Part shown: piece after piece, positions 23,775-37,583 of the stretch
Layout: each line of letters opens with the position of its first letter
How positions within the stretch are numbered: the stretch's first letter is position 1
Assembly: GCA_002633025.1 (NCBI GenBank)
Contig: NMRB01000896.1
Coordinates: forward strand, 187,164-251,163
From: Notospermus geniculatus
Taxonomy: Eukaryota; Nemertea; Pilidiophora; Heteronemertea; Lineidae
DNA length: 64,000 nucleotides
Reading direction: 5' to 3'
The notes under the pieces: model-generated
The model's input: the letters and a program-made list of their open reading frames with translations, nothing else
The model's database searches: none
Told to the model about the DNA's origin: nothing
Translations under genes and position numbers: made by a program

Positions 23775-24216
23775 CACTGATGGACAGAAATATTAGGACA
23801 CTTTCAACATATTCTAAGTCATTTTCCTCTTTTCCCTTCCTTTTGTCTCTAAACACTAATTATTTTTCTTATTGATGAGATCATTTTTACCTTGGCAAGT
23901 TGGTTATATAATCACATGCGATTGTCTATGCCAAAGGTTATTGAAAAGGGGTTGCTGATATATGAATAACAAAGGTAATTGTGATGGGTACCATGCAAAC
24001 CTCTCAAATTCAAAGGCTAAAGCTATTGGAGGTGACAAGAATGGACGAAGCACATCATGATTGTCTTTGTTATTCATATATCGGCAACCCCATGTCAGTA
24101 GTCTAAAAATTTTCTAATTAATAAACAAAATAACCAGTGGTTAAAGACAAAAGGAAGGCAAAAGAGGAAAATGACTTAGAATTTGGAAAGTGTCCTAATA
24201 TTTCTGTCCACATGTG
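23775..24216. mobile_element. Tc1/mariner-type MITE, TIRs of about 110 bp
   Basis: TA-flanked. Both ends contain GGACAGAAATATTAGGACAC and continue inverted through AAAGTGTCC, GTCATTTTCCTCTTTT and CCTTCCTTTTGTCT. An inner inverted pair (TTGCTGATATATGAATAACA and its near-complement, about 23952 and 24066) extends the fold. GGACAGAAATATTAGGACAC is the style of Tc1/mariner ends. No transposase frame. Confidence 0.85.
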
Positions 24217-24218
24217 TA

Positions 24219-27015
24219 CATGTAATACAATGAATTCTGACTGGAGAAATTGAAAATTTGGTAAGCGCTCCTCTTATCGCCTGTTTCTCTTCGTTCTAAA
24301 ATGCCACGTGTGCAGCTGATATGTTGGTGGATAGTAGACTGAATTATCTGAGATATTGTTTTTCACACGTGTGAAAATTCAGTAGATAATCCTCAGTGGT
24401 TTATTCTTGCCAAAGGCAATGCATAACAAGATAACATCAAATAGGATACCGTACAAGAAAAAGAAAATAATTCATAAACAGATTTCGATGTCTCGTTCTA
24501 TTCTTCCCCTAAAGCAAACTATTGAAGTAGGGCTGTTTGTTTTAGGTCACAACATATCGAATTTTTACACCTTTGAATGATGCTGCCACCTATTGGACAC
24601 ATTTGGTCCACCATCTGACACTGCCTGCGTTGATAGGTACATGGGCGTGATGACATAAAATTTAATTTGCAGACTCCTGCCTCCCTTATTTGAAAACTAA
24701 GTCACAACTTGTCGAAAAAGAATCAAAATACATCTTCGTAGGGATAGTCTACGGCTCCTATATCTGAATTCAAGTGTGAAAAGGAGGCCATTTGAGGCTT
24801 AAAAATTTACAAAAACTAAAAATCAAAATTCTGATTATATTCTTGATTTCAAGCTCAAGGATTTCATATATCTGGAATGAAATCTTGTGGAAAACGTGGA
24901 ACATGTTTTTTTTGTCAGCCACATCACGTTAGATGTGTGTAACTGACGTTGTTAGATAAAGAACCAAGTCGAGCATTGAAGGTATTGTGATGAACGAAAT
25001 TTTGATCTAATCTTCTGACATATGTGACCCACGGCCTCTCAGCCGTGTGAGACACGCAGCTTAAGTGAATGCAAAACAGACTCAGAATTGATAAAGCTTA
25101 AAAGCTGTCAATTAGCCAGAAGCAAGTCAGACTTGGTCTTTACAAAATCAACTGACTCGGAATGATGGTTCGGAAACCGTCTTGTCATAAGTTGACAAGA
25201 ATGTAGATTCAGCTCTGGTTGCTCTGGTAACTTCCAATATAGTCCAATATTTCTTCACCATTTTGCACCATAGCCAATACTATGAATATAAAATCCAATT
25301 ATCCATTTTACTTGGCATGGTTATTAAATTTGCAGTAATTCATTCACAGGATGAATGTTGAGCAAACAGGAAATTTGAAGATGCAGCACAGCAGAAAGGA
25401 TGGTAATCGGCAAATATGCATAATCTTTCCCAATACAGTCCTTTTTCATACCAGCACAAATCCACTAATCTATGATCTATGTCAGGAACATTTCCATTTT
25501 TGGGACTTATGCTAATTTCAATTTTGACAAATACTGCCCTATTCTTTAGAAATTTGTCTGTTTGTGTGTTAAGATGACTCATCCTGTGCAAGGGTATCTA
25601 ATTTCTTCCTATTCAAATTTTGCCATGATCAGATTGAATTGATCGTCATTGTACACATGCCTCTGTTTGCTCCTGCCAGTGATAAATAAGTACAAGATTT
25701 ATTTTCGTTGTTTGATGATCCTTTAAATTGTAGTTCTTGCTTCAGCACATTTCAAATGAAATGTTCTTCTTTGTTTGTACGTGTGTTGGTCTGTGTGTAC
25801 GAAGTACTGCAATGCGAGCCAACTTTCGATAAAGTTAAATTTTATATTTTTAAAGCCACACTGTATTGAATTCAGAAAGTGCTTACGTCCTCCGACGTTA
25901 GTGTGTGTAAAATGTACTATGGTGTATGTGGATACATTAGAGCTCTGCCTGCTGATTTCCGACGCCGTGCTGAAAACTAAGCATTGATGTTTTTGAAGTA
26001 CGTATCATGCAAGCATTTTGGGGACGTCAGAGGCTATGGGACCTCTACCTGCATTCTCCTAACACTTTGAAAATACCGTAAAATTCAATACTGTGAGGCT
26101 TAACCTCTTATTTTGCCATCGAGAGGGCTACTATTCTAGATCTGCGTTTCATATTGGAACTGATAATGGCATTAATACAGGAATCAATTCGCAGCTTGGA
26201 AGATAATTATCTTTCGATAAATCATGGCCTTGTGCTGCCAGAAATCAATGTGACCTTGCATGATGAGTAATTGAGTACTGCAAATGGAGTGCTGTACGTA
26301 TAAAAACCATTGATTTGAACTCCTTCCACTTCAATATTTTCCCAATAAGAAAACTCATTTTTGGCACCAAAAGAAATTTTCTAATAAATCTCTATTTAAT
26401 TCCGTAACACGATACGCTCGATAATTAAATGGATCCATAGCAGCTCTTTTGGGATTGAATTCATCTCCAATTTCACTTCAGTAGTTTCAAAGAAAGTAAC
26501 CTGGCCAATATGCCCAAAGATTCCCAATGATTAAAGTCATTAACACGTTTTTTTTCCGAGTTAAATTGAGCAGATCTTATTCATTGAAGGATAAAGCAAG
26601 AATCCACCCAATTATTTTGGTATCTCTCAAATAAGATGCTTGAATTGTTAGGTTATAGTGCATGGAGGATGAACATTTTTTACCTCCATTTTCATCATGA
26701 TGATGTCTCTGGATCTACCGAAAGTTGCGTGGTTCTTCCGGTGATCACCGGATAGCTCATCGTTTTGATCATAGCCTACAATGTGTCCCAGAAGAACTGA
26801 GAATAAAAATGCAATAAAATCAGCAGTTGTTGCCCCGTTGATGGTTAATACGTGTTACCTAATTGGTCAAGCACGTTTTTCAAAGTCCGTGGAGTTAGCC
26901 GGACAATACGAACCATTCAACTCCAGCCTGAACTTTTTCCCTAATTCGGCATGGCATAAGCCAATTTCCAGTTCAACAACCCGGAACTGCGAGTTACGTA
27001 TTAGCAAAGTTAGGC
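24219..27015. other. Unassigned non-coding stretch
   Basis: 2.8 kb of AT-rich unique-looking DNA with no supported gene, RNA or repeat. Confidence 0.5.
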
Positions 27016-27165
27016 CTGGGGCCATATTCACGAAGCCTTTGCAACTTTGCGTGCACGTACATGTAAGTCTATTGTTTGGCTGCACATGCCCTATTGTTTA
27101 CTGACTGCCTTACAATAGATTTGCGTGTACGCAAAGTTGAGAAGGCTTCATAAATATGGCCCCTG
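27016..27165. mobile_element. MITE, GGGGCCATATTCACGAAGCC termini
   Basis: The right end reads GGCTTCATAAATATGGCCCC, mirroring the left. Inner TTTGCGTGCACG and CAATAGATTTGCGTGTACGC are also inverted. A solo left end of the same family is at 59856-59899. Confidence 0.75.
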
Positions 27166-28420
27166 ATTTCCGAGGAAGGGTCTTATATAACCCCGCTGAG
27201 GGCCAACTGGTGACCGTTTTATTCCGCTAGGCCTACTGAATGAACCTGTACTTTTCCTCGGTCGTGGTCGAGTTCTTAATTTCGACATTAGAGTAGTAGG
27301 GGCGGAACGGTTTCGTACAACTCAGTTCAGAGTCTATACACCACCCCAGCTGCATGGAGTATACCTTTGCGATTCGCTTGAAGCTGATATTTTCGAACAG
27401 ATACTAGTAATTGTAGTTGGGGCTACTCTCATTCTTTCTCTTTTCCTGGCTATTCACCAAGTTTCCTGGAGAGTTGACAATTGGCAGTCAGTCAGTCATG
27501 GTAGTGCAGTACCTGTGTGGAGAGCATTGGCTATTTGTGTATGTGATTTCCTTCCTGAGTTCATTCTTGAAGCGGTGTAACATAGTTTATTCCACCCATG
27601 CCCGATTTAACCCTTTCAGTACATGTCAATTGCATTGTATAAAGAAAAGCTTTTATCTACGCTTGAAAACTATGGGCGATTTCAAAAGTAGCATTTTTTG
27701 TGTTTGATGCACATTTATGAAGGAAACGAGGATGGAACCGCTGATAACCATGATAACCTCAGGATATGGACGAGAAAGCACGTCTAAAAACCCCAGGATG
27801 TGAAAAGACAGTGAATGGTAAAAAGTCGGTCGTCTTTACAAGTACATGTACCTTTAACATTTTACCTTCACTATCACCTTTAGATGCACCAAAGTTAAAT
27901 GCTAAAAGGATTAAATCGGATCTTTTTCTTGAAATCTAATAGTGCAGGTGGAAAATGTGTAAACACTAAGGAAGGTTTCGTTTATTTGTACTCCAATTCA
28001 TACCACCTTCAATCCAAATTAAGCCCTAAGTTTATTTCAACTAGACCATTCCACAATCACCTACATGTACACACATTTTCATACATTAAGAAGCAAGGTG
28101 TTCGTTCGTAAACTTGTCTTGATCGACTTTTTAATGTTCTTTCCTACTACCACTGGTTTGGGATGATACTAAGTCAAAATTCACTGTAGAATTTAACAGA
28201 AGCTTATGCAACTGGTGCCACTCTGTTGATTATAGGTATAGATTTCAACCCAACCCAACTGGAGACTATGGACCACCAACACTTTGATCGTAAAGGATTA
28301 ACAAAGGATATCAAGAATTTTGAAGACGAATCATAGGCAAATACACAAATTCTTGAGTTTTTCTTAAGATTCTTTAATCAATGAATCTTGAAAAATGCTA
28401 CCCGAACCAAAACGTTCATA
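27166..28420. other. Unassigned non-coding stretch
   Basis: No feature supported. Confidence 0.5.
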
Positions 28421-28422
28421 CA

Positions 28423-28597
28423 GGTGTAACGTTTTTCAGTGTGGCCGTTTTTCTGTGTGATTCCCATTGTTCGGAACACACTGGGAAACGAACTCGCTGT
28501 TTCTCTGTGTGTCGCCCATTGTCCAGTCGCCGCTTATTCCGTCAATCTATTGTATTGTCACACTGGCTCACGGGCCTCGCTGAAAAACGTTACACCG
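28423..28597. mobile_element. MITE, GGTGTAACGTTTTTCAG termini
   Basis: GGTGTAACGTTTTTCAG at 28423-28439 is mirrored by 28581-28597 (one end base differs). The interior has TGTTCGGAACACACTGGG. The most intact of four related copies in the window (others near 20976, 47480 and 52495). Confidence 0.75.
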
Positions 28598-28599
28598 GT

Positions 28600-31365
28600 A
28601 CCCCAAGATCACACCAAGGAACAATGTACCATGAATAGATGTGAAAACTAAAGAGTGATTTTACGATGGGTTCAATCTTGGCCTCCTGGCCATGAACCTG
28701 TAGTCAAACCAATTGCTTTTTGGTTTTGAGAAATGTAAACCATTAGTAAAAGAATAACTCTGTGCTGGTATTGATAGACCTAGAAGAAGATTGCTCTATA
28801 GAGATGAACCCTGCAATGAAATTGACTGCAATGATTGGCTGCATTCCCTTCCCAACATCTTTGCATGAAGGATTATAATTGTTTGACCTTTTCCTGTCAG
28901 CCTGGATGGGATTTGTGACTATTTGACAAGCTCATCAATAACACCAGTTTAATTTGTTCGGCAGTTTTGCTGTGAAGCATTTTTAACCCGCTGTGATTCC
29001 ACTTTAGATTGTGATGGCGTATTACACTGAATAATTCAGTGGTATGCGCTCAATTCTTGTGTTTCCCGCGTCTACAGCGGTAGCAATAGACTCTGGGGTC
29101 GAGAGTAGCGTGCTCCATGCTGGCATTTACTGTTACTGTAGTAGCAGCCATTTTGGGTGGTTACAATGTGACCTTCCAGAGTCCATTCTCCACAAATCAC
29201 CGCTAGGTTACGCCACTCATCCGTGGGCTTCACCGACGTCGACGTGAAGCAATCAAACGGCAGAACCAACACCGACGGTATGCCAGATTCAATTTATTCA
29301 CGCATACTCATTTGGAATGGTAGGGCTATTGCATTCAAAATGCAATACTCTTTCCACTTGCCTATGTGCAAACTCGCGCGACTCCTTCATGCTCAGCTCA
29401 ATAACCAGAAAATGGCTGCTTGTGCAGACATTCCAGTTCGCTAACATGTTAGTCTACCCTTGGTTTTAAGAAATGAATATTTCGGGGAAAAGTATTTTGC
29501 AAGAAATATCCCTGCATCTGTAAGCAGTCATAAAGTTGTAGACATGTAATTCACTATTGCTTTCAGAATTAACAAAATTGTATGATTTATCCACAAAAAA
29601 AAATCTTCCGATCATGATGAGCCTCTGTGACAGATTAAATGAGAAAAAAAGGATCCGTGACTCAAACCTACTAGACCACTACAGGGCGAGAAAAGAGTCA
29701 AATTGGTCGATATCATGTCTAGTTCTTGTTTCCCCTCTTTAACTGCGCGGAGACAGAGCAGTAATCTGGTGACTAACCTTGTCACCAAGTTACTCTAACT
29801 TAGTTTATTAGCTTGAGGCTGTTAGTTAACTTTCTAAATTAGCCTCAAATAGGGGTGAAGTTCAGCCTTGACCAAGTAATAAGCAACTTGGATGATGGGG
29901 ACAATAAAGAATTCATTTCCTTGGAGGGTGGAAGTTCAGAATAGGAATGGTATCAAGGAGATCCTGATGGTGCAAACTTTGCAGCGACGAAATGCTTGTA
30001 CTTGTTATGCATTGTACAGTGTTATGGCAATGATATTCTTCTTCAGAACGATGATTATTTTAGCATCATTTGCAATCTAGTTGGGCAATATCGTGGTTAT
30101 CTTTGAATGGTACTGCAGGTAACCAGGTGTGCAGCATCGATGTACACACCAAACAGAAGCCAGCGTGAATCAGTCATGAGAAGTATTATTTCCATGGATT
30201 TTATCTGGCTGGGCTATCACACGATTGTCATCGCCAATTATGGTGGTTACGTCCATCCTCGACTGAAGGATACCCAACAACTTTCCTTGTTAGTAACTTA
30301 TACGAAGTTCCCTAACTTGGTAAATCTCCTGTAAGTGCCTTATGATAGCAGTATCATCTTCAGCCTCTCTGTTGGTCCAGATCATCTTGTGAGCTCCTCA
30401 TCGTGATAGATTGAGGCAATGATGTCGCTTCTCTTCTCAAGCACTGCCCATTTGATGGCCAAATAAACCATCATCGTTTCCATTCATTCTCTGATTGCAA
30501 TATGACCAAGAAATGTTGAGAACTCAGTGTCGGGAGTAAGGAAGGTAAACAGAAAAACAACCTTTGTCTGGCTGCCTTGTGACACTGCTTGGTGGGTAAG
30601 GGCTGGGACGAGTCTCATCAACAGACACTACACCTGGCAATAGATTGGCAGTCTTGAGTTTCGTAAATGAAAATCCCATCAACTGTACTGCAAGCTTTAA
30701 AAGATATCTTCAAAAATGTAGCCTAGACATGATTTTTGTGATGAGATTTGCAGCCAACACCTTGTATATTGAGAAAATTGCTCATGCCGCAACAAAAAAC
30801 ATGTGGACACTTTGACCGAAACCTTGACCTCTTATCTTTTCTTTCCCCACCCTGCCTCCGCTACTTTTCTTTTTAGCTATAAAGAAGCAGATAGCCATAG
30901 CCCGTATTAGCCATGCTAGTCAAGAAGCCTGAACAATTTGAGTGACAGTTCAGGAATACTCGAAGTAATTGGTAGCTGGAGAGAGGAGTCGATTTGTGGC
31001 AGTGTTGCAGTGATGCGTGTGTCTCCATCACCAATGCTGTCAGTCATTATCATCACCTCATTGATACCAGCTGAAGCCATGTGGAGAGGACCTTCCTCTT
31101 GGGCTTAACCCATGTTGGGTTCGGCAGTTTGAGGGAAAGGAGCTAAATGAATTACCTGCCCATTGGAATCTGCCCGCTGGTATGATTCAGTAGAAGTGGT
31201 TTCTGAAGCCAGGTCAGGTTATCACAGACACCATTCTTTAAAAAGGTAGATCTCTACAAGGATGATTTCTTTGGGGGCCTTTTCATGCCAGGGTCAAACG
31301 ATTTTTGAAAGTCTAATCGATGGACATGTTCCAGTTCATCTTCGCCTTTCTGTCACTGATTGTTC
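28600..31365. other. Unassigned non-coding stretch
   Basis: Short frames only. No splice-supported exon, RNA or clear repeat. Confidence 0.5.
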
Positions 31366-31717
31366 TGGCCCGGTGGTCGAGTGGTCTAACACGCTTTACT
31401 TTCAATTCTAACAGCGTCGGTGCGTGGATTCGATCCCCAGTTGTGAAAAAAAGTTGTGAACCAATTTAGGGTCTGTCGGATGAGACTGAAACCCGTGGTC
31501 CCTTGTACCTGAGTGTCTATGCCAGGGCAAGTAAAAGACCCCACACAGGTGGAGAGTAGCCTGTCGTGGACTCCATACCAAAGTACATGTATAAGCTTAA
31601 GACCCTTAAAAAAGGGGTTATGAAGCTTCCAAACGATACATACATACAGAAATCGACCTGGGACCTCCTGATCGCAAGGTGGAGACCAACGTCACTGCTC
31701 GACCGCGCTCTCTTTTG
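31366..31717. mobile_element. tRNA-derived SINE with opposed tRNA-like heads
   Basis: Plus strand: A-box-like TGGTCGAGTGG (31374-31384) and B-box GGATTCGATCC (31426-31436), followed by a body with GGATGAGACTGAAACCCGTG and GTAAAAGACCCCACACAGG. On the minus strand, near 31717-31640, a second tRNA-like head reads GCGGTCGAGCAG ... AGGTCGATTTC. This suggests two SINEs joined tail to tail. No exact target duplication was found. Confidence 0.65.
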
Positions 31718-32065
31718 CATTAGTTTTGGGTGGTAGGCTACATTGGCAGAAGTCTATGCTCAGTTCATTTGCTTGCAGTAGCAGCACCACCACCAACTTT
31801 TTCAGATTCTTGACCTACACTTCAGTCACATCAGACATGATCCATAATTGCACTATGGTCCATTTCATAAGCTCCTAATCAGACAAATATTTTACTGGAG
31901 ATGAACATTTCACTCCAAGTCAGACAGGTTGACGTTTGATTGGACTAGAAGGAAAGCTGTGATATAAGCTTAAGTCTCAACTTGCTTCATCTGAAACTTT
32001 ATTCGCAGCATTCTTCAATGAAATTGATAAAAATGCTGAAATATCTATGAAAACAAATTTGATGC

Positions 32066-32653
32066 TTGGCGTGTTTTAACTTTGATAAGCTAGTCTTAAA
32101 TACCTTGGACAGCTGTTTTAGAACAATCTTAAGCCTACAAACACTCGATACCCTAGGACAGCATACCTGTCCATTCATAGTACAGTTGAGTCACTTATCT
32201 ACCACGATTCTATCACACAACTTTATAAAAAGCATCGTTAATTTTCTGATTGCTTCGTCTGTTCCAGAGATCTTGAGTAAATGCCAAGAGTCCGTTTACT
32301 TGTATATCAACAATGGATACTGTAAAGACCAATGCAATGCCGCTCTGTGGTTGGCAAAACTCGTCAGCTTCAGCCTCAGAACATTTCATGATAATCTGGG
32401 AGCAACAAAGTTTAGAATTGCAGAACTAGGTGGCTTCATACGTTACTCATACTCCATTTTGCTGGCCCTATCCCAGCTAGTTTCCCCATTGCTCATACCC
32501 TCTTCATATATAAGACATGTTTCTGTCCTCCTTCAGCGTATCATTTTTTGCTTATTGGATTTTGCTCTGAGCTTGAAGATCATGATATATTTGCCCCTGG
32601 CAATTTCAAATAGGGGAAGAGAGATTTTTTTCGCCTCAATATTTTTTCGCTGA
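32066..32653 (+). CDS. Unidentified 195-codon open frame, possible exon
   Basis: The longest uninterrupted frame outside known elements and gaps. It does not begin with ATG (it opens after a stop at 32060-32062), so if real it is an internal exon or pseudogene. A possible acceptor is ...TTTGATAAG|CTAGTC near 32090. The translation is leucine- and serine-rich with alternating hydrophobic stretches, suggestive of an all-helical protein. I see no named domain, signal peptide or metal-binding motif. No partner exon was recognised nearby. It may be chance: roughly 39% GC makes a frame this long unusual but not impossible. Confidence 0.25.
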   Translation: MACFNFDKLVLNTLDSCFRTILSLQTLDTLGQHTCPFIVQLSHLSTTILSHNFIKSIVNFLIASSVPEILSKCQESVYLYINNGYCKDQCNAALWLAKLVSFSLRTFHDNLGATKFRIAELGGFIRYSYSILLALSQLVSPLLIPSSYIRHVSVLLQRIIFCLLDFALSLKIMIYLPLAISNRGREIFFASIFFR

Positions 32654-33030
32654 GCCCGGAAGACATGCTGTCCAATGAAAAAATATCAGCGGCTTGTCTC
32701 GGATGTACATGTACTGATTTGTACAAGGTGTAGGCTACCAGCTACTGGAAGATATGGTGGGCATTATCTAATGAGTGCAGAGTGCTCTGCACCACACCAG
32801 GATTGCAGCAAGGCTGACTATAAATTTTCGAAAGGGGCTGGGAAACAAGGTATAAAGCAGGAGAGAGTGACCCCGCAATTAATAGAACAGCCCGAGTGGT
32901 CTATTGTTATTATTCCCTGACTTGGCTTTATAAGAGGGGTGTCACAATGAAGTCATTTTATGCACATTTGGCTCACACAGTGCATCGACGTGTTGACAAA
33001 AGACTCGGCTATTCTGACATTTGCTTTGTT

Positions 33031-33114
33031 CAGGGTGGGCCAGAGAAAGTGTCCCTCGAACAATAGGGTAACAATAGAAATGCTATTGTTCGAGGGACAC
33101 TTTTTCTGGCCCAC
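33031..33114. mobile_element. Mariner-type MITE, copy 2
   Basis: Same CAGGGTGGGCCAGAGAAAGT start and inverted arm as 10948-11034. The right end is clipped (CCCAC-GTA instead of CCCACCCTGTA) and the left TA is missing, so this copy has decayed at its ends. Confidence 0.8.
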
Positions 33115-36095
33115 GTAGTTTATCCCTTATATTTCCAGCCCCTTTGGGTTCTTGTCGTTTGCCAGTACAAACTTGCATGCACTTGAGGGACACCAAAAAT
33201 AGATGGGACACCCAATTCACGAGCTCGTCGTAGGGATTGGGCCTCGTGACTTTCCAACTGATACATTCGTACTCTGTAAAAAAGTGAAGAAAAAATCTTA
33301 AATTGAAAACCATTAAACTAATGCACTCACTTAACCTTTCTTTCAGGTGTGTGCTTTTAAAAGATTACAACATTGTGAATTATCAAAGCTTGTACTAGGC
33401 CCAGTTATTCAAAAGCTGCCATTAAGGAAAATGTGCTCTTTTCAATTCTGAAATCCATCTTAAATCTGAAACACTCTTTATGGAATCTAAGTACATCTTA
33501 TCCTCAGAAGATTTGCTGAAACAGATTTTATCAAGTTCTATGTGAAAGGGAAAGTTCTTAAAAAAGGCCTAGGGGCTGACATTGTGTCATGGTGAAAGAT
33601 AAACATTGTTTTATTTGAAAATAAACACATCGTAAATTTCAGAATCGGCCAATGTTATCCATGATACTAATAATGTGCTTTCAATATACAACAATTGATA
33701 AAAACACGAGTTTAGGATTTTCTTGTATTCTTGAATAATGGGAATAACCCGAAGCCTCTTGTTGTGTGTTGTTTAGGCTTAAATAATTCTATGGGAACAC
33801 AAACATACACTACATGCTCTTACCGATTGTCATGTTTCATATTCTAGTACAGAATGTACGTAGGCATGTGCAGTTGTACATACCAATGGAATTACATGCA
33901 TGGATCACCTCAAAATTTTACTCAGATCCCAAACGATGTATTTGTCAGAATCCAAAATAATTGTAACTTGTTTTTGTGGCTCCCTTGACACCTTCATACT
34001 AAAAGTAATCTCGTAACTAAAGCCAAAATGACTAGAAGATAAAAGGGATGGATTGAATATTGTAATTAAACCCCTCCCAACCTGTGACAAGATGATTTCA
34101 ACATCTTTCAGGTGCACTTCAGTCTGTGATACATGTTCTCTCTTTGCATTATTGTTTTTTACATCTCCGCAATATTGTGGTTCCCTTCATCCTGGATGGT
34201 TGCTTTTTGCCATCTGAGTCATGTAGAAGGATCTAGAGCAAGTGCAGCTTTTGACATACAGGTGTACGTACAGACAGCAGCTAGTTGTTGTGTGCAAACT
34301 TCTATCAATCATGACTGAAACAAAGTCTTTTCAAATCACCTCATACTGTTAATGTGTACACCACCGTACAGATTGGGAACTTGGCCATTGAAATTAAGTT
34401 TCAATGAGGTTCTAATTTGAAAATTCAGATCAGTTTCATTTCTTGCTTTGGGCTCCCTTGCTGTCTTTGATTGACACTTCTACCTGTTTCACACTGATTC
34501 ACTCCCTTCAATCAAATTACAGTTGGTGTCAATCCAGACTTGCAAAAAGACTGTACATTTCGCTTGGGAAATGTATTTCATTGAACAGATGCAAGGACCA
34601 GACGTTTCAGCCGGTTCAATTTGGATAGGATGCTAGAAGAGCAGAAAAAACTTTTTATTTGTCTGGTGTTCACACATGAATTGGCTAAATGAGCTGATTG
34701 CGCTGCTTCACCATGCTGGATCCTTCAAGCATCTTAATCCAAATGGAATGCAAACTATCCAAAGGAAATGTCAGACCTGATGAGGAAAGTTTGAAAGTTT
34801 GTTTTGTATGTAAACAGGCTTGATCAGAAGGAAGACAGCAGATAAAGCTGAATGAAGGTCAGGTGGAAGGAATGGTGTGTTCTGCATATTTTTGATGAGA
34901 TTATTGAAAAAAAATCTTTCCTTAACCAGGCAGTTTCATTTTGTAGGAATGCAAACTAGCTTTTGAAAGGGGGTCTTGCGATGAAATCAGGTATATCTCT
35001 CAAGTGTACGCAACTCTTATAAATCACTTCCTTTTTGTTTTCTGATGGTTTCAGTAATTCGCTTATGATTGGCTACTATGCAGTGACATGACGTCATCCC
35101 TTTGTAAAATTATGGGCCATTACTGATTTTGTATAGTTCTGCCCCCTTTCTTGTTGGCTGATGTTCTGGACTGCGGAGTAAATCTCGACGCCTATCTTTT
35201 ATACTTTTGAGCTTTTTTTGTTTGTTTGTTTTGAACCCTGATATGGGGCACCTGAGTTTCTGGCCATAGTTGGCCTAACTATTTCAGTCTTTCAGTAAAA
35301 CAAGGTAAAAGGTAAACTCTCTTCAAGAATAATCTTACTTTATATGAAAAAGAAGTGTAGTTGAAATCGTATTCTTTATTATTCCATGGATTTCTTTGAA
35401 AATTAATACTCCTTTGCGAGAGCTCTTATGAAAAACAATATATGTGGTAATTACATAGAATTAATCATTCCTTTCCTACTCTGCTGATGTCAGTACGCTG
35501 TCAACAAGGGTGGAAAGGCCGTAATATGCATAGCTTCAGTTGAAGGATAAAGTATTGATGACTTGTATGATATATTGACTTTGGAGAAGGAGGAGATGCG
35601 TGGTCAACCAACACACCCCGAGGCAATCTGTCCCAATAGTATCCATCGATATTTATTTGGTCATAATCATACACAATGATTAGCTGTTATAGAAGCTCAT
35701 AAAGAGAGTATTGAATGCAGCGACAGGCTGATCCTGTCCCCAAATCCCTAATCAGGTTCCAGTCAATATCTAAATATATTGACATTTATGTTGGCGCAAA
35801 ACGTTTTTAGCTCTATTGTGTGGATGTAATGGAAAGGAGAGAGAATCGGTGCTGTCCTGATCAAAATACTGATATTCCTTAGTTGTAATGATTTTAACCC
35901 TTTGGCTTGTTTGAAGAATGCTTTTCAGCTAACTTTTTGCACTTGCTTTGATTCAAAACGTCAGACTTCAGACGTCATACCTCAGTCATCAGACATGGTA
36001 CCTTTTCAGTCGTCAGTTTTCATACAGTCATGTGGTGTCACACTTATTCTGTAAGGTACTCCCATCAGATCCTGCGATGATGGTCTAAGTTGGTG
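33115..36095. other. Unassigned non-coding stretch
   Basis: 3 kb of AT-rich DNA. No supported gene, RNA or repeat. Confidence 0.5.
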
Positions 36096-36361
36096 GTGAG
36101 GAGCCCGGTGTTGTAGTGGTTCGGGTCTCCGACTAGAGGTCAGAGGATCCCGGGTTGGAATCCCACTGGGCGTGAGACTTTGGGCAAATCTCTTTGCCCC
36201 ACTGGTCTCTCTCCACCCAGGTGTATAAATGGGTACCCTCGGAAATGCTCGATTGTAGCGCTGAATGGGCAGCTCATCTGACATTGTCTGAGTTCTGCTG
36301 GATTTCAGGACAGACTGTAGTTGATATCAGACTATAAACCCAAACTTTAACTTTAACTTTT
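36096..36361 (+). mobile_element. tRNA-derived SINE
   Basis: The head has A-box-like TGTTGTAGTGGTT and B-box-like GGTTGGAATCC (36153-36163). The body contains CTTTGGGCAAATCTCTTTGC and CCACCCAGGTGTATAAATGG, words I associate with a conserved central domain of some invertebrate SINEs (from memory, not checked). It ends in a simple tail of ACTTTA repeats (36345-36361). Confidence 0.75.
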
Positions 36362-37583
36362 TGATTGCAAGGCAAGGTACATGTAGGCGAGTAGTTCTGG
36401 CAAAAACCCAAGGGCCCACCATCTGTTACTTCTAACCGCCTGCTCCGCCATGTCTGTTTACTTATTTGTATCATGAGATGTTTTTGCTTTCATATCTAAA
36501 ATGGTCCTTCCTCGTCAGAGTGCTGCCTTTCCTTCCTTTATTCCTTGAAAACCACCTGAGGCAACATACTGATACCAATTGTCTCAATATCCTACATCCT
36601 TCCATTTTGATGGGTTCGTACTATTTTATATGAGCAGTAATAAGTCTATTACGCTGTGGAAATAGCCATCTATTAAATGTGACTTAGCTATTTATTCGGT
36701 GAAAAGTGTCTTATAATATGAAGGGCTGGGGAATTTTGGCTCATCTCGTCTCGAGAAAGTAAAATCGTTCATTCTCCTGCTCGACCCTTTTCTAGACATG
36801 TAAAAAGTTTTTCAATTTACATTTTAAGGATCTGTTCAATTGAAATTGAAAACGAATAACCACCCCTTGCCCTTGTCATGATATGGTGCTAAGTCTTACA
36901 GAGAGCTTATAAATTTCCTTCTGTGCTTTGAAAAGAAACTCAATCCAGCCCTTGATATCCTAGTACATGTGATAACAAGTTAGAGAGGATTATAGAACTT
37001 TATTTCTTACTTTCATTGGCCAATTCTCAACAATCGGATTAGCTGAAAGGCTGGCATAAGGGAGTTGAGGACAATCATGACAAACTCCTTATTGAATTTT
37101 AGCCAAATCTTTTATCGTTCTGGGATGAAAACAAACATTTTGAAATTGCATTATAAAATGGTCCGCAGTATCTTATACTTTTGAAAGATGAAAGAGGGGT
37201 AGGTAAAATGATTTCATTTTGATAGAATATTTGAATCATCTTAGAAAGTTAGTGTACTGAGGCTTGAAATAGAAAAGTGGTATAAGCTTTGTTCAACCAC
37301 AAGGAAAATGTCTGTGGTTTCATATTGGTGTCAGCCAGGAGCAGTGGTTATCTTTGTGACCCTAAAGTCAGTTCATTTTAAAACCAATATTTTTGTAATG
37401 CATCTCAATGAAAAACATGTGAAATATGTATAATTTGGAGAATAACAATGACCTTATACGTTGATTAAAATTCATGATAATGCTAGACCTGAGGCAAAGT
37501 CACGCCTCCCTTAAAACATACAGGGAAATGATGAATCACATCGACACCAACCTCTTGTTGGAATGAGAAGAAACTTTGTATTC
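36362..37583. other. Unassigned non-coding stretch
   Basis: No feature supported. Confidence 0.5.
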
